Below, one piece after another: positions 37,023-45,985 of a stretch of DNA of 64,000 nt. The DNA comes from Bifidobacterium sp. B4142. GTDB lineage: Bacteria; Actinomycetota; Actinomycetes; Actinomycetales; Bifidobacteriaceae. Location of the stretch: assembly GCF_026537325.1 (NCBI RefSeq), contig NZ_JAFNMJ010000001.1, forward strand, positions 930,001 through 994,000. The letters run 5' to 3'. The notes under the pieces are model-generated. The model did not search any database. It was given only the letters and a program-made list of their open reading frames with translations, and was not told the DNA's origin. A program made the translations under genes and the position numbers. Each line of letters begins with the position of its first letter. Position 1 is the stretch's first letter.

Positions 37023-38177
37023 ATGAAGATGATGCAACGAACCATGGCGGCTGTCATTGGGGTCGCCATGCTGACCGGACTGGGCGCCTGCGGCGGATCA
37101 CGTGCCTCCAGCTCCTCCCAAGAGGGAGGGGCGATCAGCAAAGGCGCCACCATCGGTGTTTCCATGCCCACCAAATCCGAGGAGCGTTGGAACAAGGACG
37201 GCAACAATCTGAAGACCAAACTGGAGAAGGCCGGCTACAAGGTAGTGCTCTCCTTCGCGGATGACAAGCCCGCCCAGCAGAACGCCGACATCGAGAACAT
37301 GGTCAACAAGGGCGCCAAGATCGTGGTGGTGGCCTCCAAGGACGGCACCGCCGTGGGGCCTGCTGTCGAGAAGGCCAAGGATGCCGGGGCCAAGGTCATC
37401 GCCTATGACCGGCTGATCATGAACACCAAGGCTGTTGACTACTATGCGACATTCCAGCTTGAGCGCACCGGCGTGCTGGAGGCCAACTGGCTGATCGATC
37501 AGCTGGGACTCAAAAACGGAGCCAAGGGTCCATTCAATATTGAGCTCTTTACCGGTTCTCCCGACGACAACAACGCCAAGTATTTCTTCAAGGGTGCCTG
37601 GGAGCTTCTGCAGCCCTACTTCAAGTCGGGCGTTCTGGTCAGCCCCTCCCAGCATGGCGGCGGCGTGACCAAGGACTTCAAACTCTCCGACTGGCAGAAG
37701 ATCTCAGTCCAGTCCTGGAAGACCGAACAGGCTCAGAAGGATATGGAGTCCATTCTCGATTCCACCTACGCCCACGGCGAGCGTTTGGATGCCGTGCTGA
37801 GCCCCTATGACGGCATAAGCCAGGGGGTCATCAACGCCATCCAGTCCAAGAGGCCTGACATCCAGCCCAATACTGACAGCTGGCCCAAGATCACCGGACA
37901 GGACGCCATGGAGATCTCCGTGGCCAACATCTCCAAGGGACTGCAGGGTCAGACCGTCTTCAAGGACGTCAACAAGCTGGCCGAGGCCGTCTACGACATG
38001 ATCATCGAAATTGCCCAGGGCAAGAAGGTTACCGGCATCAACGGCACCTTTGACAACAACAGCATCAAGGTGCCCTCGAAGCTGCTGGATCCCAAGGCCA
38101 TCACCAAGGACAACCTGACCGATCTGGTCAAGGCGAACTACCTGACCCAGGAACGATTCGATCAGCTGACCAAGTGA
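37023..38177 (+). CDS. chvE: Sugar-binding lipoprotein, ChvE type
   Basis: A 384-residue solute-binding protein of the periplasmic-binding fold I class. A short signal peptide ends in the lipobox LGAC with Cys23 as lipidation site, followed by a Gly/Ser-rich linker. The mature part has the sugar-binding fold with IGVSMPTKSEERWNKDG near its start. ChvE relatives bind glucose, galactose, xylose or arabinose; the sugar here is not determined. ATG 37023 follows GAAGGAG, and the frame is open further upstream without support. It is the first gene of an operon with gguA and gguB. Confidence 0.93.
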   Translation: MKMMQRTMAAVIGVAMLTGLGACGGSRASSSSQEGGAISKGATIGVSMPTKSEERWNKDGNNLKTKLEKAGYKVVLSFADDKPAQQNADIENMVNKGAKIVVVASKDGTAVGPAVEKAKDAGAKVIAYDRLIMNTKAVDYYATFQLERTGVLEANWLIDQLGLKNGAKGPFNIELFTGSPDDNNAKYFFKGAWELLQPYFKSGVLVSPSQHGGGVTKDFKLSDWQKISVQSWKTEQAQKDMESILDSTYAHGERLDAVLSPYDGISQGVINAIQSKRPDIQPNTDSWPKITGQDAMEISVANISKGLQGQTVFKDVNKLAEAVYDMIIEIAQGKKVTGINGTFDNNSIKVPSKLLDPKAITKDNLTDLVKANYLTQERFDQLTK

Positions 38178-38193
38178 GGTCGGCATCACAGTC

Positions 38194-38239
38194 GCGCCGG
38201 ACTGTCCCGCTTCCTGTTAAGGGGAGGGACGGTCGGCGC
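38194..38239 (+). other. Stem-loop between chvE and gguA
   Basis: GCGCCG-g-ACTGTCCC pairs with GGGACGGTCGGCGC (14 pairs including one G-T, one bulged base) around a 17-base loop. There is no U-tract. Stem-loops after the binding-protein gene usually stabilise its mRNA or partly stop transcription, giving excess binding protein over ATPase and permease. Confidence 0.6.
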
Positions 38240-38254
38240 ACAGGAGGTGAAAGC

Positions 38255-39811
38255 ATGTCCGACGAGGACGTCTTGTTGCGAATGCAGGGGATCACCAAGA
38301 CCTTCGGTCCGGTAAAAGCCCTGTCCAATGTCGACATGGACGTGCACAAGGGCGAAATCCATGCCATCTGCGGGGAAAACGGGGCCGGCAAGTCCACCCT
38401 GATGAACGTGCTGTCCGGGGTCTACCCGCGTGGCAGCTATACCGGCGAGATCCTGTTCGATGGCAAGCCTTGCCGCTACCGCACCATCAATGATTCGGAG
38501 GACGACGGCATCGTCATCATCCATCAGGAGCTGGCGCTGAGCCCCTTCCTGTCCATTGCCGAGAACATCTTCCTGGGCAATGAACAGGCCCACAATGGCG
38601 TAATGGACTGGGACACCACCAGGGCCAAGGCCTCGCGTCTCTTGGAGCGTGTGGGCCTGAACGAGAAACCAGACACCAGGGTCATGGATCTTGGAGTGGG
38701 CAAGCAGCAGCTGGTGGAGATCGCCAAGGCGCTGTCCAAGCACGTCAGGCTGCTGATTCTGGATGAGCCCACAGCCGCCTTGAACGACGATGATTCCGAG
38801 CATCTGCTGGATCTGGTCAGGCAGTTGCGTGACCAGCAGGGAGTGACCAGCATCCTCATCACCCACAAGCTGGGCGAGGTGGGACAGATTGCGGATGGTG
38901 TGACCATTCTGCGCGATGGCTCCACGGTGGGCGGTATGAGAATTGATGCGGACCATCCTCTGGATCAGGATCTGCTCATCCAGAAGATGGTCGGCCGTGA
39001 GCTGACCAACCTCTATCCCGAGCACGTGCCGCACATCGGCAAGGAGGTGCTCAAGGTCAGCGATTGGACCGTCCACCATCCGCAGGATCCCTCCCGCACC
39101 GTGGTCGATCATGCCAATCTGGTGGTTCACCAGGGTGAGATCGTCGGATTGGCGGGACTGATGGGTGCGGGTCGCACCGAAATGGTCATGAGCATCTTCG
39201 GGCGGTCCTATGGCAGCCATATCAGCGGCAGAATCGAGATGCATGGCCGTCAGATCGAGCTGCCAAACGTCCGGTCGGCCATCGATTCGGGCCTGGCCTA
39301 CGCCACTGAGGATCGCAAGGTTTTCGGACTCAACCTGCTGCAGAACATCAGGGAAAATGCCTCCATGGCTTCGCTCAAGAAGATGAGCAGTCACGGGGTC
39401 ATGAACGAGAACCTGGAGAGGGCACGGGTGGAGGAGTACCGCAAGGACTTCAACATCAAGTGCAGCAACATCGACGTGCCCGTTTCCACCCTTTCCGGCG
39501 GCAACCAGCAAAAGGTCGTGCTGGCCAAGTGGGTGATCTCGGATCCTGATGTGCTCATCCTGGACGAACCCACCCGAGGCATTGATGTGGGAGCCAAGTA
39601 TGAGATCTACGAGATCATCGACCGGCTGGTCGACCAGGGCAAGGCTGTGGTGGTCATCTCCTCGGAGCTACCCGAGCTGATCGGCATCTGTGACCGGATT
39701 TATACGGTCAGCCAGGGAGTCATCACCAACAACGTGGAGCGTCAAGACTTCTCGCAGGAATATCTGATGAAGGGCATGACCCAGGAAAAGAAGGGAGTGG
39801 CAGCCAGATGA
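38255..39811 (+). CDS. gguA: Sugar ABC transporter ATPase, double-domain (GguA/MglA type)
   Basis: A 518-residue protein with two ABC domains, as in RbsA, MglA and GguA. The first domain has Walker A GENGAGKST and Walker B LLILDEPTAAL. The second has GLMGAGRTE in the Walker A position and signature LSGGNQQKVVLAKW with LILDEPTRGID. ATG 38255 follows AGGAGGTGA. The permease gene overlaps its stop by four bases. It energises uptake of the sugar bound by the ChvE-type lipoprotein. Confidence 0.95.
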   Translation: MSDEDVLLRMQGITKTFGPVKALSNVDMDVHKGEIHAICGENGAGKSTLMNVLSGVYPRGSYTGEILFDGKPCRYRTINDSEDDGIVIIHQELALSPFLSIAENIFLGNEQAHNGVMDWDTTRAKASRLLERVGLNEKPDTRVMDLGVGKQQLVEIAKALSKHVRLLILDEPTAALNDDDSEHLLDLVRQLRDQQGVTSILITHKLGEVGQIADGVTILRDGSTVGGMRIDADHPLDQDLLIQKMVGRELTNLYPEHVPHIGKEVLKVSDWTVHHPQDPSRTVVDHANLVVHQGEIVGLAGLMGAGRTEMVMSIFGRSYGSHISGRIEMHGRQIELPNVRSAIDSGLAYATEDRKVFGLNLLQNIRENASMASLKKMSSHGVMNENLERARVEEYRKDFNIKCSNIDVPVSTLSGGNQQKVVLAKWVISDPDVLILDEPTRGIDVGAKYEIYEIIDRLVDQGKAVVVISSELPELIGICDRIYTVSQGVITNNVERQDFSQEYLMKGMTQEKKGVAAR

Positions 39812-41043
39812 GCTCGCCCAACAGCAACAAGAGCGCCGCGCAGGCGGTGGAACAAGAACAGGCAGGACCGGGCATTCTGGCCTCCCTGGCCAGCAACGCC
39901 CGCCAGTATGGCATCGTCGGCGCTCTGGTGGTTATCGTGGTCGTCTTCGAAATACTGACCAAGGGTGTGCTGCTCAAACCCAACAGCTTCGTCTCGCTGA
40001 TCCAGCAGAACGCCTACGTGATCATTCTGGCCATCGGCATGGTCATGGTCATCATCGCCACCCACATTGATCTGTCCGTGGGCTCCTTGGTGGCCTTCAT
40101 CGGTGGCGTCTGCGCCATCCTCATGGAACATATGGGAGTCAACTGGATCCTGGCCATCGGCCTGTCCCTGATCGTGGGCCTGCTGATCGGCATCTGGCAG
40201 GGATTCTGGGTCGCTGTCATCGGCATTCCAGGATTCATCACCACCCTGGCCGGCATGCTGATCTTCCGTGGTCTGGCCACAGTCATCGTCGGCGAGTCCG
40301 TGCCCATCACCTCCGCTCAGTTCAGGGGGATCGCCCGTGACTACCTGCCCAACATCCTGGGATGGTGGGGGCCATTCGACGGCCTGACCGTGGTGCTGGG
40401 CATCATCTGCATCCTGGCCTATGCCTGGTCGCAGATCGCCCGCCGCCGCAAGACCCTGGCCGTAGGTCTGGTTCCCGAACCCAAGGCCTTGATGACCGGC
40501 AAGATCATCGTGGCCGCAGTCGTCATCCTCTTCGTGACCTACCTGCTGGCCTCCTCCGGCAATGAGAACCAGGGCGGGACACCGATAATGCTGGTCATTG
40601 TGGCCGTATTGGTCCTGATCTACAACTTCATCCTCACCAGGACCGTCTTCGGTCGGCATGTCTACGCAGTGGGCGGCAACCGCAAGGCCGCTGTGCTTTC
40701 GGGCATCAACGCCAAACGGGTGGACTTCACTCTCTTCGTCCACATGGGCTTCCTGTCGGCCGTGGCAGCCATCTGCATGCTTTCACGACTGGCCTCGGCC
40801 ACAGCTCAGGCAGGCATGGAGTTCGAAATGGATGCCATCGCCTCCTGCTTCATCGGCGGCACGGCTGTCACCGGCGGCATCGGAACCATTCCCGGGGCCG
40901 TCGTTGGAGCCTTCGTCATGGGTGTGATCAACCAGGGGCTGTCCATCATGGGTGTGGATACAGCCATCGTCAAGACCATCAAGGGCCTGGTGCTCCTGCT
41001 GGCCGTGGCTGTTGATGTCATGTCCAAGCGCCGCAAGAGCTGA
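39808..41043 (+). CDS. gguB: Sugar ABC transporter permease (GguB type)
   Basis: A 411-residue integral membrane protein of the branched-chain/ribose permease family with about ten transmembrane helices. The conserved stretches HIDLSVGSLVAF and GMLIFRG are present, as is the C-terminal AIASCFIGGTAVTGG. A polar N-terminal extension of about 25 residues precedes the first helix. It is coupled to gguA by an ATGA overlap and followed by a strong stem-loop, so it is the last gene of the importer operon. Confidence 0.95.
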   Translation: MSSPNSNKSAAQAVEQEQAGPGILASLASNARQYGIVGALVVIVVVFEILTKGVLLKPNSFVSLIQQNAYVIILAIGMVMVIIATHIDLSVGSLVAFIGGVCAILMEHMGVNWILAIGLSLIVGLLIGIWQGFWVAVIGIPGFITTLAGMLIFRGLATVIVGESVPITSAQFRGIARDYLPNILGWWGPFDGLTVVLGIICILAYAWSQIARRRKTLAVGLVPEPKALMTGKIIVAAVVILFVTYLLASSGNENQGGTPIMLVIVAVLVLIYNFILTRTVFGRHVYAVGGNRKAAVLSGINAKRVDFTLFVHMGFLSAVAAICMLSRLASATAQAGMEFEMDAIASCFIGGTAVTGGIGTIPGAVVGAFVMGVINQGLSIMGVDTAIVKTIKGLVLLLAVAVDVMSKRRKS

Positions 41044-41050
41044 CCTGACC

Positions 41051-41091
41051 ATCGGCTTAGGGGATGGGCACTTCACGTCCCCTAAGCCGAT
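41051..41091 (+). terminator. Terminator after gguB
   Basis: A perfect 14-base-pair stem (ATCGGCTTAGGGGA and its complement) with a 13-base loop lies seven bases after the stop, followed by CATTCATCTTT. Confidence 0.75.
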
Positions 41092-41129
41092 CATTCATCT
41101 TTCGAACATCTGCAAAAAGGAGCACAATC

Positions 41130-41330
41130 GTGCGTATCACCGGCAAGGCCCGTTCTCGGATGTATGGCCTGACTGCTGCTGCCTGCGCCATCTGGCTGGT
41201 CCAATCCCTGGCTGAGGCCGTGCGGGACGGCAGCCTGCTGACATGGCCCACACTGATCTTCACCGTGTGCCTGGCTGTTGTCACCGTATACTGTGCCGTC
41301 TGCGCCTTCCGGGAGGGGCGCAAGGGCTGA
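41130..41330 (+). CDS. Small two-helix membrane protein
   Basis: A 66-residue protein starting at GTG 41130 with AAAGGAG seven bases upstream. It has a basic N-terminus (VRITGKARSRMYG), then two hydrophobic helices at about residues 14-29 and 37-57, and a basic end (REGRKG). No family is recognised. It lies between the sugar importer terminator and glnE, so it has either its own transcript or weak read-through. Confidence 0.6.
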   Translation: MRITGKARSRMYGLTAAACAIWLVQSLAEAVRDGSLLTWPTLIFTVCLAVVTVYCAVCAFREGRKG

Positions 41331-41344
41331 CGACCCGTCACCCC

Positions 41345-41350
41345 TATAAT
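41345..41350 (+). promoter_or_regulatory. Consensus -10 ahead of glnE
   Basis: A perfect TATAAT lies 65 bases ahead of the glnE start, but no -35 is seen at 16-18 bases. It could be an activator-dependent promoter. Confidence 0.4.
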
Positions 41351-41415
41351 GCCTGTACCGGTTCCGCAGACATCAGAGTCGTTGTGGAGTCTTAAGCAAA
41401 GGCAGGGGATGAGTC

Positions 41416-44400
41416 ATGGAAGATCCAGCGCAACCGACCACTTCGACCCTGATCCACCTTGGGCTGCACGACCTGGACAAGGCCCGGGTTCGGCTGGATC
41501 GGCTTGCCCGTCTGGTGGACGATCGGGAGCTGGAGCAAACCCTGGTCCAGAGCCTAGACCAGGCCTGCGATCCGGATGAAGCCATTGCTGGGCTGATACG
41601 AATCCTGGAGCAGTGTCCGCAGGGAGCCCGGCCGGACTTTCTGGCTGGATCCCCGCAGGAAAACCAAGATGCCGCCCAGTCGCTGATCAGGGTGCTGGGG
41701 GCCTCGGAGGCCATGGGGCGACTGATGCGCTCGCGGCCGGAGTTGGTAGAGGCGGCCGCCCAGGATCCCGACCACTTGGCTGACTGCCCTGCGGAAACCA
41801 GGCAGAAGCGGGTTCTTGACGCCATGGACAGAGTGGAGAAGAATTCGGATTCGGCGCCCTCACTGGCGGCCTACGCCGATGCACTGCGGTTTGAATACCG
41901 GCTGCAACTGGCTGCCGTCATGACCCGGGATCTGGCAGCTGAGGATCCCCTGGAGCTGGAGCCAGCAATCAGCCGGGCCCTGTCCGACATGGCCGATGCT
42001 GCACTTCAAGGGGCTCTGAGCATCGCCTGCCGTCAGGTTCCCAATGCGGATTCATGCCGTCTGACCGTCATTGGCATGGGTAAGCTGGGCGCCCAGGAAC
42101 TCAACTACGTATCCGATGTGGACCTCATGTACTTGGTGGAGCCGGCATCAGGGACGGATCCGAAGGAGACCGATCCCATCGCCGTGGGCACTGCCATGGC
42201 CGTCCTCCTGCAACGGGTTTGCCAGGCGGTCATTCCCGGATCGACCGAGCCACCGCTTTGGAAGGTTGATACTGCCCTGCGGCCCGAGGGGCGTGATGGC
42301 CCCCTGGTGCGGCGTCTGGCCTCTTACGCTGACTACTATGCCCAATGGGCTGAAAATTGGGAGTTCCAGGCCCTGCTCAAGGCCCGTCCGGTCGCGGGCG
42401 ACAAGGCCCTGGGCCAGGAGTATGCGGCCATGGTCGAACCCCTGGTTTGGGGTGCCTGCCAGCGTCCCAACTTCGTCTACGACTGCCAGCGGATGCGCCA
42501 ACGGGTAGAACGACTGATACCCGAGGACCGCAAGGAGCGTGAGATCAAGCTGGGTCAGGGGGGACTGCGGGACGTGGAATTCACCGTCCAGATGCTCCAG
42601 CTGGTCCATGGCTCCAGCGATCCTGATATGCGTTGCCCGGCCACCCTGGATGCCCTGCAGGCACTGGCCCAGGGCGGCTACATCTCCGCCAGGCACGGCG
42701 ACCTGCTGGATCACGACTATCGGTTCGAGCGGGTCATGGAGCATCGTCTGCAGATCTGGCAGCTGCGTCGCACCCATCTCTTTCCGAAAATCAACCGTTC
42801 AGGCACCATCGGCCAGCGGCCGCCCAGCCTGGAGGAACTGGAGAACAACCGCGATCTGCGACGGCTGGCCCGGGCCTTCGGCCTGCATGCCGACCAGATG
42901 TTGGCCCAATACCAGGCCACCAGGATCGAGGTCCGCAACCTTCACCAGGCCATCTACTTCCGCCCCATGCTGCCCATCAACGCTCAGGTGGACGAGGACG
43001 AGGTCAGCCTGCGCCCCCAGGCGGCCCGCGCACGGTTCGCATCCATCGGCTTTGCCGACCCCGATGCAGCCATCCGCCACGTTACAGCACTGACTACAGG
43101 GGTGACCCGATCGGCACGGATCAACCGTATTCTCATGCCCGCCGTTCTTCAGTGGCTGGGGGAGGGACAGGACCCTGACATGGGACTGCTGGGCTGGCGA
43201 ACCCTGGAGGAGCACTTCGGCGGGAAGAGCACCTACCTGGGCTTCCTGCGGGACTCCACTTCGGCCGCCCGCCGACTCTGCCATGTCCTGTCCAACTCAC
43301 GCTATTTATCCGGTGCCCTGGCCCGGTCCGTCCAGTCGGTCACCTGGCTGGGCCATGACCAGGACATGATCCCCCGTGATCGAGCCACTCTGGACAAGCG
43401 CGCCGCGGCCTATCGCACCCGTCATGCGGACTCGCTGGAGGAGTTCGCCACCGCAGTGCGGGCCATGCGCCGACAGGAGATCGAGCGTATTGGACTGGGC
43501 TGGATGAGCGGGGTGGACGATCAGCAGGCCTGCCTGGCGGGCATGTCCGATGTCTACGATGCAGCCATCAATGCAGCCTTGGACTGGGCTGTGGATCACC
43601 GTTTGGAACAGGCTAGCGCACCAGCCGATCTGGCTGTGATCGGCATGGGCCGCTACGGAGGCAGGGAGGTCAACTTCAACTCGGACGCCGATATCATGCT
43701 GATCTACCGTCCAGCCTCGGGCGCCGACCAGGACCAGGCGGCGGAATTCGCACGTGGGGTGACCGCCGACCTGCGGGCCGTCCTGGCTGGACGGGCCAGT
43801 CTGGAACCCGGTATCGACCTGGACTTTGACCTGCGCCCCGAAGGACGCCAGGGTCCTCTGGTGCGCTCCCTGGACTCCTACCAGCGCTACTACCGCGAAT
43901 GGTCCGAGACCTGGGAACATCAGGCCCTGATCCGGGCCAGGTTTGCAGCCGGGAATGCTGACCTGGCCAAGGCCTTTCTGGAGGGTACGGCCAATCCACT
44001 GCGCTATCCTCAGCAACCGCCCAACGAGGAGGAGCTGGGGCAGATACGCCGTCTCAAGGCCCGGATGGAGGCTGAGCGGCTGCCGCGTGGCGTGCGTCGG
44101 GACCGGCACCTGAAGCTGGGCCGGGGAGGGCTGTCTGATGTGGAGTGGACGGTTCAGCTCCTCCAGCTGCGCCATGCCCACGATCTGCCTGAGCTGCAGG
44201 TCACCGGCACGCTGACCGCTTTGGACGCCCTGGAGGCTGCGGGACTCATCGAGACCAAGGATGCCAAGGCCCTACGCCGCAGCTGGGTGCTTTGCACGGC
44301 TGCCCGCAACGCCAACTTCCTCTGGTCCGGACGTGTTTCCCAGGCGGACATCCTGCCTGACGATGGGCAGGTTCTGGGAGGCATCGCAGTCTGCCTGGAC

Positions 44401-44496
44401 TACCCGGCCCACCGGGGCCAGCACTTTGTCAACGAGCTGCTGGCGGCCATGCGCCGCTGCAGGCAGGTCATGGAACGGCTCTTTTACGGGGGCTGA
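41416..44496 (+). CDS. glnE: Glutamine synthetase adenylyltransferase/deadenylylase
   Basis: A 1026-residue bifunctional enzyme that attaches AMP to, and removes it from, glutamine synthetase in response to nitrogen status. Two nucleotidyltransferase domains are visible. The first has GMGKLGAQELNYVSDVD (about residue 215) and the second GMGRYGGREVNFNSDAD (about 745). Each is followed by a helical linker with GRGGLSDVEW-type motifs. Length is normal for actinobacterial GlnE. ATG 41416 is preceded by GGGGATGA. With gltBD in the same window it represents nitrogen assimilation control; no glnA or glnB gene is present here. Confidence 0.95.
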   Translation: MEDPAQPTTSTLIHLGLHDLDKARVRLDRLARLVDDRELEQTLVQSLDQACDPDEAIAGLIRILEQCPQGARPDFLAGSPQENQDAAQSLIRVLGASEAMGRLMRSRPELVEAAAQDPDHLADCPAETRQKRVLDAMDRVEKNSDSAPSLAAYADALRFEYRLQLAAVMTRDLAAEDPLELEPAISRALSDMADAALQGALSIACRQVPNADSCRLTVIGMGKLGAQELNYVSDVDLMYLVEPASGTDPKETDPIAVGTAMAVLLQRVCQAVIPGSTEPPLWKVDTALRPEGRDGPLVRRLASYADYYAQWAENWEFQALLKARPVAGDKALGQEYAAMVEPLVWGACQRPNFVYDCQRMRQRVERLIPEDRKEREIKLGQGGLRDVEFTVQMLQLVHGSSDPDMRCPATLDALQALAQGGYISARHGDLLDHDYRFERVMEHRLQIWQLRRTHLFPKINRSGTIGQRPPSLEELENNRDLRRLARAFGLHADQMLAQYQATRIEVRNLHQAIYFRPMLPINAQVDEDEVSLRPQAARARFASIGFADPDAAIRHVTALTTGVTRSARINRILMPAVLQWLGEGQDPDMGLLGWRTLEEHFGGKSTYLGFLRDSTSAARRLCHVLSNSRYLSGALARSVQSVTWLGHDQDMIPRDRATLDKRAAAYRTRHADSLEEFATAVRAMRRQEIERIGLGWMSGVDDQQACLAGMSDVYDAAINAALDWAVDHRLEQASAPADLAVIGMGRYGGREVNFNSDADIMLIYRPASGADQDQAAEFARGVTADLRAVLAGRASLEPGIDLDFDLRPEGRQGPLVRSLDSYQRYYREWSETWEHQALIRARFAAGNADLAKAFLEGTANPLRYPQQPPNEEELGQIRRLKARMEAERLPRGVRRDRHLKLGRGGLSDVEWTVQLLQLRHAHDLPELQVTGTLTALDALEAAGLIETKDAKALRRSWVLCTAARNANFLWSGRVSQADILPDDGQVLGGIAVCLDYPAHRGQHFVNELLAAMRRCRQVMERLFYGG

Positions 44497-44517
44497 CCCT
44501 GGGTCCATCCGGGGTCG

Positions 44518-44561
44518 TATGCTTGTTCAGGTCACATAAGGTGGCCACCTTGAGGAAGGTG
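44518..44561 (+). promoter_or_regulatory. Candidate pyr operon promoter and leader with alternative hairpins
   Basis: A -10-like TATGCT (44518-44523) would start transcription near 44530. The short leader holds two mutually exclusive foldings of the same CCACCTT segment. In one it pairs with upstream AAGGTGG (44538-44551, perfect palindrome). In the other, CACCTT (44546-44551) pairs with AAGGTG (44556-44561), enclosing GAGG and burying the ribosome binding site of pyrB. Confidence 0.4.
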
Positions 44562-44566
44562 AGCCG

Positions 44567-45574
44567 TTGTCCCAACAAGTTGATCACGCATCCAACACCT
44601 CTTCCGCCGTCGTTCCCCTTCGTGGGCGAAGTGTGGTAACCCTCGACGAGATTCCCATGACCCAGATCCTGGACCTGCTGGATCGGGCGGCCTACATCGA
44701 CACCCATCGCCGCCAGGTGGCCCACACCTGTGACGGCCGGGTCCTGGCCACGCTCTTCTATGAACCCAGCACCCGCACCCGGCTCAGCTTCGAGACGGCC
44801 ATGCTCCGTCTGGGCGGCCAGGTCATCGGGTTCGCCGGCGCCCAGTTGGCCAGCGTCTCCAAGGGGGAGTCCATCAGCGACACCCTGAAGACGGTCTCCA
44901 ACTACGCCGACATCGTGGCCATCCGCCATCCCAAGGAGGGTGCCGCCCTGGTGGCCTCCCAAGCAGCTACGGTCCCGGTCATCAACGCCGGCGACGGTGG
45001 ACACATGCACCCGACCCAGACCCTGACCGACCTGGCCACCATCCGCGCCCGCAAGGGTCGGCTGAACCACCTGACCATCGGCCTGTGCGGGGATCTGACC
45101 TTCGGCCGCACCGTCCACTCCCTGATCACCACCCTCTGCCGCCTGGGCCATGTGGACTTCGTCCTGATCAGCCCCGACGAGCTGCGTACCCCAGAATACG
45201 TCCTGGAGAGGATCCGCTCCTCGGCCGACTGCACCTACCGGGAGACCGGGGATCTGAACGGGGTCATCGGCGACCTGGACGTGCTCTACATGACCCGTGT
45301 CCAGCAGGAGCGCTTCTTCAACGAGGACGACTACCTGCGCCTGCGCGACACCTACATTCTGAATGCCGACAAGCTTCGGTCCGCGCGCCCCGACATGGCC
45401 ATCCTCCACCCCCTGCCCAGGGTCAATGAGATTGCCGTGGAGGTGGACGATGATCCGCGTGCGGCCTACTTCCAGCAGGTCCGCAATGGCATGCTGGTCA
45501 GAATGGCCCTGGAGAGCGCCCTGCTGGGTGACGAGCTGCCCGGTTATCGCAAGCAGAAGGAGGTGGCGGCATGA
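44567..45574 (+). CDS. pyrB: Aspartate carbamoyltransferase, catalytic subunit
   Basis: A 335-residue enzyme that condenses carbamoyl phosphate with aspartate, the committed step of pyrimidine synthesis. The carbamoyl-phosphate loop FYEPSTRTRLSFE is near residue 65, SVSKGES carries the active-site Lys loop, and HPTQTLTDL is conserved. The start is taken at TTG 44567, preceded by GAGGAAGGTGA; no ATG or GTG lies between it and the conserved core with a ribosome binding site. The first gene of the operon pyrB-I-C-F-K-D-E, overlapping pyrI by four bases. Confidence 0.94.
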   Translation: MSQQVDHASNTSSAVVPLRGRSVVTLDEIPMTQILDLLDRAAYIDTHRRQVAHTCDGRVLATLFYEPSTRTRLSFETAMLRLGGQVIGFAGAQLASVSKGESISDTLKTVSNYADIVAIRHPKEGAALVASQAATVPVINAGDGGHMHPTQTLTDLATIRARKGRLNHLTIGLCGDLTFGRTVHSLITTLCRLGHVDFVLISPDELRTPEYVLERIRSSADCTYRETGDLNGVIGDLDVLYMTRVQQERFFNEDDYLRLRDTYILNADKLRSARPDMAILHPLPRVNEIAVEVDDDPRAAYFQQVRNGMLVRMALESALLGDELPGYRKQKEVAA

Positions 45575-45984
45575 AGGTCACCAGTATTGTTGATGGCATC
45601 ATCATTGATCACGTTCGTGCGGGCACAGCACTGAAGGTCTTGCACTACCTGCGCGTGGACCCGGCGAAGACCCGGCTGGCCCTGATCATGAACACGGACA
45701 GCCGCAAGTACGGGTCCAAGGACATCATCAAGATCGAGCAGACCGGGGATCTGGACCTGACCGCTTTGGGGTTCATCGCCCCCGAGGCCACCGTGGACGT
45801 GGTTCGGCAGGGCAGGATCGTCAGCAAGCATCAGCCGGACCGCCCCAACCATCTGGTCAACGTCATCACCTGTGTCAACCCCCGTTGTGTGACCACGGTG
45901 GAGACCGGTGTGGACCAACGCTTCCACCTGGACGATGCCGGGGTCTACCGCTGCGACTACTGCGACGAGAAGGCTGAAGACTGA
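45571..45984 (+). CDS. pyrI: Aspartate carbamoyltransferase, regulatory subunit
   Basis: A 137-residue PyrI that binds CTP and ATP and gives allosteric control to PyrB. The N-terminal allosteric domain (about 1-95) is followed by the zinc domain with the cysteine set C-x4-C and C-x2-C (CVNPRC and CDYC). ATGA overlap with pyrB suggests matched synthesis. PyrI is common in Gram-negatives and archaea but absent from most actinobacteria, though known in bifidobacteria. Confidence 0.95.
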   Translation: MKVTSIVDGIIIDHVRAGTALKVLHYLRVDPAKTRLALIMNTDSRKYGSKDIIKIEQTGDLDLTALGFIAPEATVDVVRQGRIVSKHQPDRPNHLVNVITCVNPRCVTTVETGVDQRFHLDDAGVYRCDYCDEKAED

Positions 45985-45985
45985 C

